A DNA stretch of 64,000 bases from Apium graveolens. Lineage: Eukaryota > Streptophyta > Magnoliopsida > Apiales > Apiaceae. Under the pieces are notes generated by a model, which had not been told where the DNA came from, made no database searches, and saw only the letters and a list, made by a program, of their open reading frames with translations. Location of the stretch: assembly GCF_009905375.1 (NCBI RefSeq), contig NW_027417132.1, forward strand, positions 1 through 64,000, in the 5' to 3' direction. This document shows, in pieces, positions 35,200 to 46,007 of the stretch. The translations under genes and the position numbers were made by a program. Position 1 is the stretch's first letter. Every line of letters begins with the position of its first letter.

Positions 35200-36323
35200 G
35201 TATACCCTGTGTTCCGTTCTATTACCTTCACTGGGGACAATGAAGATTTTAAGTTTGGGGGTGGTAGTTAAGGAACATATTTGTGTGTATGTCATATAGT
35301 TGCATTTTCATGTAGTTTAGCTCATATAGTTGCATATTTTGTCATATTTTTATTTTTAGTTTTATCATGTCATATAGCTCATGCATATACCATGATCCCT
35401 TTTATGTTTCTTTAGTGATTGATATGAGATATTGATGCGAGTGTAGTGATAGCGTTAGAGTGATGTTGAATCTTGTTTGGATGGCATGCATGCTAGAAAT
35501 ACTTGTAATTTCACTAAGTCTTAAAGTATGCTTAAGGATTAGATTGTTGTCATGGTTTGATGGTTTTTGAGATTAATCTATTGCTTATACTTAGAATATA
35601 TGATAGGCTCTTAATAGAATTCATTGCTAGTTGTGGCTAAGCGTTAAATTGCTAGTAGCCGGCTCGTATTATATGCGAGTAGTCTAGGGTTGAGCAAGAT
35701 GGAGCGAAATGCACTTGCTCATAAATTTAAAAAAAAAGAGAAAAAAAGAAAAAAATATGGTTTAATCCATAATTGATCATGAGTGAGCTCTTTGGTATTC
35801 GAGTTATTAAGTTCTTAGGGGACTTTTTTCCTAGTGACCTAAGGCTTTTATATTCTGGGATCTGCTAACCTAACGCTCGCTAAATGGGTACCATTATATA
35901 AGTCTTTTGTGGACCTCACTCATTGCACGATCAAATAAGCATTTGTTTGTTGTGTTGAATAAAAGCATGATTTTGTAATAAGCTCCAGTGATCTTGAAGT
36001 GTTATAAGTTATTTTATGTCTAGAATATATTCTTCGTATAATCTTGTGATTGCCTTGAGGATAATTGAGTTATGATAATTGATCTAATTTCGAAGCATAT
36101 CTGTTAAGCATTCGCACACACCACGTTTCTAGTTGTATGTTAGCTTGCGTGATTTGATTGATCTTTAGTCGCCCAATTGCATTTGTTGAGATGTCATGTG
36201 TTGGTTGGTTTAGTCATCACGATGGGGATCGCTGCATTCATGTAGTTTGCATTCATGCATGTTTTTATTTTGTTTTTGAGTCTGTGACGCTTGAGGACAA
36301 GCATCGATTTAAGTTTGGGGGTG
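35200..36323 (+). other. 3' noncoding region and PPTs of D
   Basis: No convincing gene. It carries two PPT-like blocks, aagtttgggggtgg at 35251-35264 and aagtttgggggtg at 36311-36323; each follows a GGACAA word, and they lie 1.06 kb apart. Only the second touches the 3' LTR and should be the functional PPT. An A-rich run lies at 35728-35758. Confidence 0.8.
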
Positions 36324-37758
36324 TGATAAGTGGCATTTTATACCACTTAGAACGTCTTGTAATGGCTTGAATTGGTATCTTGAAATCAAGTATTTTGTGT
36401 ATTTTATGCGTTTTTCTAGTGTTTTTTCATTTAAGGTTATAACTTGCGTAATTAGGGGGATTTCATCATAATAAGACTAGGGAAGTACTTGGAACCAGTT
36501 GCGGGGAGTTGTGCGAAGAAATCAGCAAAATCAAGAAGCAAGAAGTGGAATTTTCCAGAAGGTGTGCAGGGACCCGCCTGGAGACTGCAGGCGACCGCCT
36601 GGAGAGCAGGCGCCCACATGGGATTGGAGGCGGCCGCCTGGGGTCAGATTTTCATATTCTGGATTTTCTAATTTGAGTTCTATTGGGCTTCTGCAACTGC
36701 TGTTTCTTGTGGACTCTTATATAAGTAATCTTGGGAGACGTTTTTACAACAACAAGTAACAAGCAAGGAGCAAGTAACAAGGAGAGAAGATTAAGAAGAC
36801 CGTTTTAGCATGCAACAATGAAGAAGAGGAAGCATACGTTTATCTTGTGATTCCTTTAATTCATTGTAATAGTGGATGCTAGTTTTCTTTACTTTGAACC
36901 TTAATACTCTTGTGACATACTCTGTTTTTATTAAGTATTTTTTAATTTATATCGTTGTGTTATTATCATGTTTACATATGAACCCATGGTGATGATGAGT
37001 TTCATCATGGGCTAATCGTGATCATGGGGTCGTAGTGGATTTACTATGGATTTCTTTAGTTAATTGTTTAATACCTTGGTATGTGATGATTGTATGATAT
37101 CTAGCATAGGTTGTGCTTATTCGTCTTATGTGTGTCGCGAACATATAAGATAGTTTGTTAATCTCTTTTGAAGTGACAGTGAATCTTGAGATTTAGAACT
37201 TTCCATGCTAGCATAGGTTCATGTATTGTATGCATGATTAGTGGGTAACTCTAACCGTTTTACTTTACATGTGTAATCATAATGAATAACTTGCGCTTAA
37301 ATCGTTATGTTGTCAAATTTTGTAGACATATAGGGTCTCAACATAATTGATGCCTATTCAACTTCTATCTTAATTGTAAATGCTTGGTAGAAAGGTACTT
37401 GTGCAACGAAAGTTGACTTTTATCATTTTCGTGTTGTTCGATTAATATCATCACTGTTACATGCTAAGGGTAATAACAATGACTATTGAATGAAGTAGTA
37501 ATGAAGTTATGATCTCATGTGTGTTTAATATTATTAATTCAAGTGTTAATTTAAGTGTTGAATTCTCATAGTTAATAATTAGTTAATCAACCTTAAGTGT
37601 TATTGTCTTGACATTGAAGAGTAATTATACATTGGTGAGTAAGTGTTAATTAAATATAATTAATCAGAGTCTCTGTGGGAATGAACTAGAAATCATTCTA
37701 TATTACTTGCGAACGTGTATACTTGCGTGAATTATTAGCACATGCTTTGTGCCTAACA
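36324..37758 (+). repeat. 3' LTR of Gypsy D
   Basis: 1,435 bp, the partner of 21582-23012, followed by TSD gtaac (37759-37763). TATA box at 36718-36725; GC-rich palindromic block at 36566-36643. Confidence 0.95.
36566..36643. repeat. GC-rich palindromic tandem repeat, D 3' LTR
   Basis: Same four-unit block as at 21823-21900. This copy is closer to a regular repeat: sites reading CCGCTTGG in the 5' LTR read CCGCCTGG here, whereas CACGTG has become CACATG. Confidence 0.85.
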
Positions 37759-39097
37759 GTAACCAATAATTGCAACATCGCCACTTGAATTGTTGAAAAT
37801 TTCATAATGCACATCATAAAAATCCACATGGTAATCTCTGTCATAGATTTGACTCACACTCATCAGATTATGCTTGAGTCCTGCAACTAGAGCTATATCT
37901 TTAATTATGACAATCATAAGTTTAATCTTGCCATATCCCAAAGTTTTTCCTAAGCTATCATCTTCATAAGAAACACTTGGGCCAACATTCTCCTTAAACT
38001 CTGATAACAGGGCTTTATTTCCAGTCATATGTCCTAGGCATCCACTGTCCAAGACTAGAGTATTTTTCATGTTAAACAAGCCATTAGCTAGAATTTTTAA
38101 GGAACTAGACTTGATTGGATCCTTTGGCCTTATTAAGTTTATAAAAATTTGCAACAGACGTTTTCATATCAGAGTTTATGTTAACATTCTTAATATCAGG
38201 AGAGACACATGTAAAAATGATTTTTATTTTATTCGAAGAGGGTTTCAGTTCATAATAGTCATAATACAAACTGTGATTCTCTTTACATGTGTTAATAGAA
38301 TGCCATGTACTTCCATAATAAAAACAAGGTTGTTGTAGTTTATATCTAACTGTCTTGTTTCTAAACTCTAATTTAGGAGGAATAATATTTATTCCCTAAT
38401 TCTTACTGCAAGCGACAACAAGATGATTGGTACTACCACAGTTTAATCAAACCTTTCTAGGTGCATTATGATTAGGTTTATACTTATTCTTCTTATTAAC
38501 ACCTACTTTAACAATTCTATTTTTCCGAGGCTGTTTTTCCTTGTTTTTTATTTTAATCTCTTTCAGCTTTTGCCTAAGCTGCATCTGATTCATTAAACCA
38601 ATATTTACTGATTTAGCTTTAACCTGTTCACACATATCAATTTTAAATTTGGGTTAGATATCGATGTTGAACCCTTCTCATTTAATGATTTGAGTACATT
38701 AGTATTTAAGTTAAACTTAATAGGTGTTAACTTAGACTTGCTCTTTTTAACTTGTTTATCACTATTTACTGATTTAAGATTCTAAGACTAACTTTCCTTA
38801 ACATCTTTAGTACTAGGTTTACCTGCATAACCTAATCCTGACCCCAAACAGCCACTTTCAATTAATCCCTGAGTTGTTTTTCCTGAATTTGTCCAAAGTA
38901 TAATTATTTCCCTTTCTTTAGCTAATTCTTTCTCAAGATAAACATGATTTTCTAACAATTTATCTTTAATATAAACAACATCATGTCTTTCTTTTTGAAT
39001 TTCTAGCATGAAAATTAACTCATCTTTTAAATTATCATTTCTTTTCTTTAAGTCAGAATTTTCAATTCTGATCCTAGCATTTTCAAGAGTTTGATTC
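37759..39097 (-). pseudogene. gag-pol: Gag C terminus and protease of Sirevirus C, fragment 2
   Basis: From 39097 down: coiled coil (LLENHVYLEKELAKEREII, about 38790-39009), a basic linker (NIGLMNQMQLRQKLKEIK; KNRIVKVGVNKKNKYKP), a region with damaged zinc-knuckle cysteines, then the protease with [19 protein letters not shown] near 38020-38060. The same blocks in the same order occur in F, so C is its diverged relative. Many stops. It is cut at 37759 by Gypsy D and continues at 21581; its upstream side is cut by solo LTR E at 39097. Confidence 0.85.
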
Positions 39098-40151
39098 TGT
39101 TAGTCCCTTAAAAATATAGCAAGAATTACAGAAGGGGGGTTGAATGGAATTCTTGAACCTTTTTCTCGAAATAAAAATGTTCAACTCGAATATAGATATA
39201 AGTGTTTTGATTAGCACAATGCGGAATAGAAACTTAATTGAATCAAAACATAAGTAATTAAAAACAAGAGTCTTTAAAAACTTTCTGGTGGATTTAAACA
39301 ATTCCACCAGAGATATATATTATATATCGAGAGGACTCTGTATGCAAGAATGCTCACAGCTGCTTACAAATTGAACTGCTGAGAATATAGGGAAATGCTA
39401 ATGATTCTGCTTACAAAGATTTCTCTGTTTTTGTTTCTCAACTTCATATTCTCTATTTGCTACGTTCTTGGTTTATATATTACCAAGATTACAAAGTCAA
39501 AAAGACTGAATAAATATAAAAACTATCAGTCTTAAGCTTTGTTGCTTTTCGTCCTCTATTATCCAGTTAATGGGCTTCCACAGTAGATTTGTATACATCT
39601 CAACGGCTGTGCTCAGCTTTCACTGTTCAACTGCTGTTTGAATTCTTTATATGATCATCCGTTGGATTTTATGAACGTCCGTTGGATATATGATCATCCG
39701 TCGACTTTCTGAACATCCGTTGATGGCTTCATTGATCATTCGTCGACTGCTATACTAAACATCCATTGATAGTCATTTGATCGTCCGTCGATAGCTTTGT
39801 TAATCATCCGTCGGTAGCTATTTTGGCACTTGACATCATTTCACTTATGCAGAATTACAAGACATCATTTATATACAATTAATCAACCTATTCTGCATAT
39901 CTATTCAAAGTCAACATGACTTATAGGCTACTACAGAATCTATACAAAGATGTATACAGAACGGTGTTATAGACTTATTTTTACATAAGCAACTCACTCG
40001 ATGGATAATAAGTTAACATCCGTCGGGACTATAATGAGTTATTAGTCGGGACTATAATTCTTATCCGTCGAGTGCTACATTATTTCACTAAGTAAAATCT
40101 ACTTAGATGTTTTGTTTATGAAATTATCAAGTACACAACATATGCACAACA
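39098..40151 (-). mobile_element. Solo LTR E (Sirevirus B/G family)
   Basis: 1,054 bp; the plus strand reads TGTTAGTCCC ... CACAACA, so the element points to the minus strand. Flanks are gattc (39093-39097) and aattc (40152-40156), a 5-bp TSD with one mismatch. Both sides are gag of Sirevirus C. CCGTCG-word clusters lie at about 39655-39815 and 39990-40075. No internal sequence is left. Confidence 0.9.
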
Positions 40152-40706
40152 AATTCCTATAGCTAACATTCAAGGTTTTAATAAATAATCTGAACTCAAG
40201 AATATCATCAGTATCAAAAGTAGAGTTGTTTGAGGTACCTTAGTCTCAGGTGCCTCAGATTCACTATCAGCATTTTCCATGAGAGCATAGTTGACACCCT
40301 CATCAAATTCTGAAGTATCATCTCAGTTCTACTTCTTTGTGATTAAGACTTGCTTCTTTTCATATTTTGGCTTCCTGTAGTCAGCTGCAAAGTCTCCAAC
40401 CCAATCACAATTGTAACACATTAGCTTGAACTTGTCAATATTCCCAAACTTGGACTTCTTTTCATCATGTTTCCTATTGTTCTTCTTATCAGAGTTTGAA
40501 GAACTAGAGCCACTCCTGGAAAACATCTTTTCTTTCTTGAAATTCTTGTAAACCATCCTCTTTTTCACCATCAAAGAAACCATATTCAAGATCTTCTCAT
40601 CATCAGAATGATCACTTTCACAGTCTATAGAGATATCAGAGTTTGAGTCATCATCAATATTTGATGACTCGGTATCATACTTTCACAGTCCTAGATGTTT
40701 CACAGT
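40152..40706 (-). pseudogene. gag: Gag of Sirevirus C, fragment 3
   Basis: Holds the first zinc knuckle region, read as CYNCDWVGDFAADY (near 40375-40420), in which the His and last Cys ligands are lost, preceded by a basic/serine stretch and an acidic segment (DISIDCESDHSDDE). It ends abruptly near 40690-40706 against an LTR scrap of element G, at a junction marked by a 17-bp tandem duplication. The N-terminal half of gag and the 5' LTR of C are missing. Confidence 0.8.
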
Positions 40707-40714
40707 CTTAGATG
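40681..40714. repeat. 17-bp tandem duplication at the C/G junction
   Basis: tttcacagtcctagatg is followed directly by tttcacagtcttagatg. The second copy runs into LTR sequence of the B/G family. This is typical of end-joining with filler or slipped repair at a deletion junction. Confidence 0.75.
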
Positions 40715-40756
40715 TTTTGTTTATGAAATCATCAAGTACACAACATATGCACAATA
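40707..40756 (-). repeat. Remnant of the G 3' LTR
   Basis: cttagatgttttgtttatga and the following bases up to acaata match the terminal ~50 bp of LTR E (40102-40151). Only the U3 edge remains, next to the PPT. Confidence 0.82.
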
Positions 40757-40770
40757 ATCTCCCCCAATTT
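40757..40770 (-). other. Polypurine tract of G
   Basis: The minus strand reads aaattgggggagat, directly before the LTR remnant. The same block (agttgggggagat) precedes the 3' LTR of F. Confidence 0.85.
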
Positions 40771-40914
40771 ATGTCTACTGGAATTGTAGCCATAAATTAA
40801 GCGATACTTGATGATAAAAAAACATCCTAAACATACAGCTTTAAAGATAAGCAGATAATACTGAAAGTGCTTCAAATAATCAAAATGTAGAAGGTTTGGC
40901 TCACAGTCATTTTC

Positions 40915-43900
40915 AAGATGCTCCTCTAGCCTGAGCAGATTTTTCTAGTTTCTTGAAGGTCTGGATCTTCTTCCAAGCTTTCTGTTGTTTTCATCAATCT
41001 GATTTTGGAGCTTCCTGTGGAATTCCAGTTCATCAGATTCTGAGAGATCTAGCTTTTCTTACATTTCCAAGAGAGTCTCATTGCTAGAGATACTCAATTG
41101 GTCTTCTAACCTGAAGAATCTTCTCACACCTTTGTCATCTATGAACTCCATCAGCTAGTAGGGCCTTAGATGCACTCTTCTACCTGTGTATGGGATGATT
41201 AAAGTCTTTGGGAGTGCATCTTTAGCTCTAATACTCCTTAGTTCTTCAATCTTCTTCAATACTAGTCTTCTTGCAGTTACATTGAACCCAAAGTTCTTCT
41301 TGAAGGATGAATAAACTTTAATCAGTACAGCTTGGCTTTCTTGAAGAATCCTATGAAGATGCTACACAATCTCCTTTCCTCCTTTGTACTTGAACACTAA
41401 CCTTTCAGGTAGGTTCCTGTATGAATCAATTCCCCTCACTTCATCCAGTTCATCCAGATAGAGGTTTAGATCTGAAAATTCTTTGATGTCACACAAGTAC
41501 AAGTAGTCTCCCTTGTTGACTTTGGGTTGAGCTTTAACTACTGATTTGGATTTAAGTGGTGATAGCTTCACTTTCTTGACTGCCCTTGACTTTGTTCTTT
41601 TTGGCTTGCTAAGGATTGGTAAACTGAAGTCAAGAATTGGTATTTTATCCCACTCTATTGGCTCATCCTTGGGCACAATAGGTTCACCATGAATATTCCT
41701 GTAGGTATCCACCACCCATATATCTTCAAATACCACAGAGGGCTTTGATGCTTGAATTGTAGCTAATGTGGGTACCTTAGGAAATTGATCTTCCAATCCT
41801 TTGTCAACAATATCCAGTTTCCTTTTTGTTCTTCTAGCCAATTCTTTCCTCCTTGGGGATTTCTTCTTTTCTTCAATTTGCTTCTTTGATTCAGCAGCTT
41901 CAGATGGTTGAGAGGGAATTTATAGAGATGAATTCACAGCCTGTAGCTTGGCCAAGATAGCAATCTGCTCTGTCTTTTGTTTAGACTTCTTTGCATCTAG
42001 AGCAGCTTGCTTCTTTTCCTATTTTCATCTGGCTTTTTCTTTTCTCTTTGCTTGAGCAAATTGTGGATATCCAGCTACCACACAAATTTTCTTTCCATTT
42101 CTGAATATCTTAGCAATTCTCCTTTTTGAAGCTGAATCAGCTGGATCTTTATAGAAGACAATTGATCTTGACAGAAGCTTCTTCTCATCAGGCTTGGGTG
42201 TCTCATACACAGTGTCCAAGGGGTTCTTCAAAGATGATTTTGGATAATTTGCCCTTGGTTTAAGAATTATTTCAGCCTTTGGAGACTTGATGCACGAAGA
42301 TTGTCCTCTTTCCAGATAATTCATGCTCATCTCATTCACACTTATTTGCTTGACTTGAGAGTGATGGATGGCTGTCTTAACTGGCTCCTTGACAAGCTCA
42401 AACTTTTTCTGTATCTCCTCATCAATCTTATCCCAGTTGATCAAACTCAACTTTCCTTTCTCAGTAACTTTCAAATTTGTTGCTACTGCTTTAATTAGAT
42501 CTATACCATCTGCAACTGGTGGCTTGGAGACAGTAATTGAAGGTACAATTACTTTGCTGATTTGAACTTGAAGTTTCTCCCCCTCACTTGGTTCTCTCTC
42601 CCCCTTTTTGTTTTTATCAAGTTGAGGAGTTAGACCTTGTGCTTTAGCCAGTTGCATGAGAAGATTTGTCTGAGTCTGTTGATTTTAAAGAAGGGTAGCC
42701 ACTAAATTCTCAATAACTTGAACTCTATCTTCCAGCTTGGCTAGCTTCTTTTCAGAATCTGATTCTCTTCTCAGTCTTAGTAATAGATCCTGCATGATAC
42801 CATATGGCATGACTGAATCCAGCTTCTCAGAATTATAGGTCTTCAAGTCAGCTATATCCTTTTTGAGTTCATCCACACTCAGATTCTGTCTTAATTGCTG
42901 GATCTTCATGAGATGTAGAGAGTTGAGGTAAGCTTGAAGAATAGCCTTGGTACGAGCATCTAAAGTTTCCTGAAGGGCCTTTTGAATAGCCATAACTTGC
43001 TTAACCAAAGATACACCAAATTGTCCTGGTGTAGATTCCTTTGTCCATGCCCATTCATGTAAATTTGAAACATATCTTAGGCCTTCATCTCCCCCTAAGT
43101 TCATGCTTCCATCCAAAGAAACAGAGTCATCATCATTAGAATTTACTTCAAATTCTTCAGATGGCTCACCAGCTTGTGAAGGCATCCGATTGACAGCAGC
43201 TTTATCTCTTTGAAGAGATTCTGAGGTGTGTACTAAGTTCAAAGTCTGTTCTGCCTCCACATTGCCCTGAGCAGCCAACAGTTGATAGGCTGACACAGGG
43301 TGAGTAAAAGTGTCAGCATCCAAGGAAATGTTATCAATTACAGCTTTGTAATGTTGCTGAAATTGTCTTTCCTTTTCAGCATCATCCATAATCATTGACT
43401 CACTAGCAATGGTTGGATCCACCCTTATGGCTTCTGTACCTGCTTTTCTCTCATAATCTCTCTTTTGTTGCATCAGGGTCTCACCCTGGCTCCCCACCCT
43501 CACACCCTCACCTTCACCTACTAAGGTGGAACTCTTCTCACTCACTTTTGCCAATCCTGAATAAATGGATTGCTGATTTTCACTCTTTTCCTCTCCTTTT
43601 GCCTGGGAGCAACCCAGCCTCTCACTTAATACACTATCCTCTCTCAGTCCTAAGAGTGATTGTACAACCACTAAATCTTCTGCACTTGAAATAATTGAAG
43701 TTTGAAGTTGTGCAGAGATACTCAACGGATAAGTGATATCCGTCGAGTGAGTGGTAATGCTATCTGACGGATAACTGCTGTTAGGCGTATCTGTCGGGAT
43801 ACAATCACTACTCGACGGATGAGCAATATCCATCGAGAGAGTAGAAATGAATGAGGTGGGAAGAGAAACTATTGTTGACTCTATGTTGATTGAAGATATT

Positions 43901-45487
43901 TGGGGCACATATGTCACAATAGAATTTGAAAGAATTGGCAAGTGAGCCAATAAATCATCTAAAAGATGATGCTCACTTGCACTAGATTTTTGCTTCCCCA
44001 ACAGAGTTAAAGAAGGGGAATCGGGAATTGAAGTGTTTATCATATCCACTTCCAGAGAGTTTGTTGGTGAGTATAATCTTTCAGATGCTTCTATAAATAG
44101 AGATTTTGGCTGTGACTCCACATTTATTGGAGCCACATCAAACTGAATTTCAGATAGTGCAGGGACTGTGTCTTTAGCACCAGTTTGCACTGTGTGTGTG
44201 CCCTGTGCATCCCCAGAGGTTTTAGATTTCTTCTTTCTTGTGTAAGTTTGGGGTGAGCTTGTGTCCCTAACCCTTTTGGCATGTGCTCTTGGCTGAGAGC
44301 TTTGTTTAATAACTGCACCCCTTTGGGAGGATGTAGCTAGAAGTGAGCTTTTATCCTTTTTAAGCACTACAATTCGTTGGGAAACTGCATTGTGGCTAGG
44401 CTGGGGTTCACTCAACTCTCCATCCTTATTCTTGCGGTTTCTTTGATGTTCACCCCTTCCCTCACCTAACTTACCCTCCTTCACACTCCCCTCTTTTGCT
44501 TTGGTGGATTTTTCAACTGATACCTTTTGAGAGATACCAGAGGGGGTTTTTTTTATTTGGATTTAGAAATAGAAGTAGTTTTGGCAGCTTTGGTAGGCAA
44601 CTATTTGGTCATTGTCACAGTTTCCATAACTACTCCTGAACTCAAAGAAATTGAGGAGGTTGGAATAGTTGAAGGGATGGATGAACTTACCTCACTTACC
44701 TGAGGTGCCTGCATTACAGGAAAGTAGAACATTGGCATATCCCTGTGATGGTTGGCTCTGTTCAAGTCTGCAATGTGTCTTCTCTCTTGAACCCAACAAG
44801 CCAGTTTGTTGTTTGGGTTCTCAAGTACAATCTCTTGACATAGATGGTTAGCCAATAACATGAAAAATCTAGCATAATACACATTCTTTCCTCTTTTAGC
44901 TAACTCACCTAGTTTAAAACCTAACTCAAACAAGACAAGGTCACTGAAATTGTAAAATTTATCTGTAACTAGCATGTATAGCATGTTAAGCATGAAAATG
45001 TTCACAGAATCAAAATTACTGACTTTTCCAGAGAAAACCTTAGTAACTACATCACACATTAAACTCCCCTCCTTCCTAAGACCCATTCTTCTATATCACT
45101 CAGTTTAGAAGTAGGAAGTGCATAATGCATGAAATTAAGCATATTGATAATATCAGTGTCAGTGTGTGGTGAAGTCACATTATTATCAGGAATTTTGAAA
45201 CATGATTTTATCACATCACTATTGATACATAATTCATTGCCTTTGATGGTTAGAGTGATGGTCTTGTCAGTAGAGTTGTAGATTGCAGTGGTCCACATCT
45301 CTTCAACAACTTCACAGAAGATTGTGGGTGATTCCAGCATGGCGTAATTTAGCTTGCAGTTCTTCACAAAGTCCATCATCTTGTGATAGTCCTCTGATTA
45401 CTGAATACCCTTATTGACCAATGCAGTGAAGTTGTTCTTCTCATAAATGAACCCAGTTTGAGACATAATCTTTACTACAGGTGCCAT
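40915..45487 (-). pseudogene. ORF3 of Sirevirus G (very long, decayed)
   Basis: Third ORF between RNase H and the 3' LTR. ATG at 45485-45487 (MAPVVKIM...). N-terminal part to 44601 contains SFxxD-like words shared with ORF3 of F (DVVTKVFSGKVSNFDSVNIF; VYYARFFMLLANHLC). A long open stretch of 599 codons (44484-42685) is low-complexity, rich in Ser/Thr/Pro, and ends in a coiled coil. Further open stretches: 42657-42025, 41841-41362 and a tail to about 40915. Breaks include a TAA near 45400 and a frameshift at a T-run near 44550. The intact ancestor would have had about 1,500 codons. No catalytic motif or membrane segment recognised. CCGTCG words occur at 43719-43835. Confidence 0.8.
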
Positions 45488-46007
45488 TGTTAGAGAATGA
45501 AAGCTTGAAGAGAAAGAGAATATTTGCTTGAGAGAGAATGAAATAACAGCAGTTGAATTTGAGAATGATAAAAGAAAATAATTGGAATGAAATAAGCTTT
45601 TATACTATCTCAAAAATAACTGACAACAATAATAAAGAAAAGTAAATTAACCAATAGAAATTGCCTAAAATAGCCGTTTAAAAGTAAACTGTAAAAATTC
45701 CACCTATTATCCGTCGTGTAATGCTTACAAACTGTTAGTATACTCGATGGATAATGTTCAGGGAATTAACGGCTGAGATTTAGACAATTCGACGGATGAG
45801 GATAAACTGATATCCGTCGAGTCATAAAGTATTCCAGAAAAATAATTGACTTTTATTAGCAAGTAGTATATCGACAGATGACTAAACTCGATGGATAAGG
45901 GTCATCCGTCGAGATGCAAATTTTGACTTAGCCAAAATTTCATCCAAGACTTAAAAATCAACTAAATTTCTGGCTACATTACAACTTGCAAAATAACTCA
46001 GATAAAT
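45488..46007 (-). other. Spacer upstream of ORF3 in G
   Basis: No gene. It holds a dense cluster of the family word (45709-45915: ttatccgtcg, tcgacggatga, atccgtcgag and others) and, nearer ORF3, an AT-rich promoter-like stretch followed by a CT-rich leader. Confidence 0.75.
45597..45604 (-). promoter_or_regulatory. Candidate internal TATA box for G ORF3
   Basis: The minus strand reads TATAAAAG, 110 bp before the ORF3 ATG, followed by a CT-rich untranslated stretch (ttcattctctctcaagc). Spacing and composition resemble a plant core promoter. Inference only. Confidence 0.5.

Larger units (their letters stand above)
21582..37758 (+). mobile_element. Athila-like Gypsy element D
   Basis: 16.2 kb including later inserts, bounded by TSD gtaac at 21577-21581 and 37759-37763. 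LTRs are 21582-23012 and 36324-37758; the PBS is tRNA-Asp type and the PPT lies at 36311-36323. Order: gag, PR, RT, RNase H, IN, ORF3. The PBS, the ORF3 downstream of integrase and the LTR termini place it with Athila-like Ty3/Gypsy elements. Solo LTRs J (26270-30293) and K (31102-32085) interrupt RT and the RNase H/IN junction. D sits inside the pol of Sirevirus C. Nearly all of its genes carry stops. Confidence 0.95.

Noticed and set aside
35068..35299. Plus and minus frames over the end of D ORF3
   Set aside because: Alternative frames of the acidic ORF3 tail.
42301..42565. Plus-strand frames over G ORF3
   Set aside because: Shadows of the minus-strand ORF3; no plant or element protein resembles them.
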